In this document: positions 5,158 to 5,473 of the stretch, one piece after another
Position numbering within the stretch: the first letter of the stretch is position 1
How the letters are laid out: each line of letters starts with the position of its first letter
Assembly: GCA_025058005.1 (NCBI GenBank)
Contig: JANXDN010000028.1
Span: forward strand, 1 to 5,473
Source of the DNA: Candidatus Aenigmatarchaeota archaeon
Lineage (GTDB): Archaea; Aenigmatarchaeota; Aenigmatarchaeia; CG10238-14
Direction: 5' to 3'
Length of the DNA stretch: 5,473 nucleotides
Made by a program: the position numbers and the translations under genes
The notes under the pieces: generated by a model
Told to the model about the DNA's origin: nothing
What the model saw: only the letters and a program-made list of their open reading frames with translations
Database searches by the model: none

Positions 5158-5473
5158 ATGAAGGGTATATCTGCTGTTATAGCAACTTTGCTCTTGTTAG
5201 TAATAACAATAGGTTTGGCGGCAACAGCATATTTTTATATAAATAATATTATGCAAAGGAGTACGGCAAAGGTTGTTAGTGTCGAACCTGGTAACTGCTT
5301 TGGGACCAACCCATTTACAATAACTTTTATTATAACAAATATAGGAACCGAAAACATAGTAAGTGGTGATATTAGAGTTGTTTTAAATAATAATCCAAAC
5401 ACGCCGGTATCTTTTAATCCCAATCTCCCATTGGCACCAAGAGGAACCACAGTTGCAAGTATAACATCTACTC
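5158..5473 (+). CDS. Archaeal type IV pilin/archaellin-like protein, partial at 3' end
   Basis: An exported surface protein with a class III (prepilin) signal. The 105 visible residues start MKGISAVIATLLLL, with a charged residue and Gly at 2-3 followed by a long hydrophobic helix (4-30). An archaeal prepilin peptidase (PibD/FlaK type) would be expected to cut after Gly3 and leave the helix for assembly into a filament. This N-terminus matches the Pilin_N type shared by archaeal pilins and archaellins. After the helix comes a beta-rich extracellular part (TFIITNIGTENIVSGDIRVVL, about residues 55-75) with many Asn, Thr and Pro and a single Cys47. The reading frame is open to the window edge, so total length and final class are unknown. 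It could be a pilin, an archaellin or another surface protein with a pilin-like anchor. It is the second gene of an operon with the coiled-coil gene. Confidence 0.82.
   Translation, partial: MKGISAVIATLLLLVITIGLAATAYFYINNIMQRSTAKVVSVEPGNCFGTNPFTITFIITNIGTENIVSGDIRVVLNNNPNTPVSFNPNLPLAPRGTTVASITST

Noticed and set aside
5235..5450. Minus-strand open frame within the pilin gene.
   Set aside because: It is antisense to a convincing class III signal-peptide protein with a ribosome-binding site; no independent support.

Overview
The window is AT-rich archaeal DNA. It carries a group II chaperonin (thermosome), a tRNA gene interrupted by archaeal-type introns, a prepilin with an archaeal class III signal peptide, a strong GGGGGTG ribosome-binding site and T-tract terminators. 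The compact genes, a bacterial-like class II lysyl-tRNA synthetase, an isoleucine tRNA with a plain UAU anticodon and the short coiled-coil/pilin pair would fit a small-genome (DPANN-like) archaeon. That placement is inference; the archaeal assignment is not in doubt.

Layout. On the minus strand, read from about 2.7 kb back to the left edge: tRNA-Ile(UAU), a NUDIX-fold protein, a rhomboid-type intramembrane protease overlapping the NUDIX gene by 25 nt, and, after 42 nt, lysyl-tRNA synthetase, whose last few codons lie beyond the left edge. A 141-nt divergent intergenic region (2692-2832) separates this block from the plus-strand thermosome gene (2833-4479), which is followed by a T-tract terminator. 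After 144 nt come a coiled-coil protein of unknown function (4624-5148) and, 9 nt later, a type IV pilin-like/archaellin-like protein running off the right edge.

The most interesting object is the tRNA gene. It is 107 nt long with its discriminator base. Removing two short insertions, 15 nt inside the D-stem and 17 nt in the anticodon loop, leaves a perfect 75-nt tRNA-Ile. Each insertion can be folded into a bulge-helix-bulge whose predicted cut sites restore the cloverleaf, so this looks like a pre-tRNA with one noncanonical and one canonical archaeal intron. The anticodon is UAU, not the CAU (agmatidine-modified) usual in archaea for AUA decoding.

How they fit together: the left block is weighted to translation (tRNA-Ile, LysRS) with a NUDIX protein and a membrane protease between. 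The NUDIX gene starts only 15 nt after the tRNA, so its mRNA 5' end may be made by tRNA 3' processing. The right-hand pair looks like a surface or pilus-associated operon. The thermosome stands alone as a housekeeping chaperone. I see no mobile element, CRISPR array or rRNA. Apart from the intergenic regions listed, every stretch longer than 150 nt is covered by a gene.
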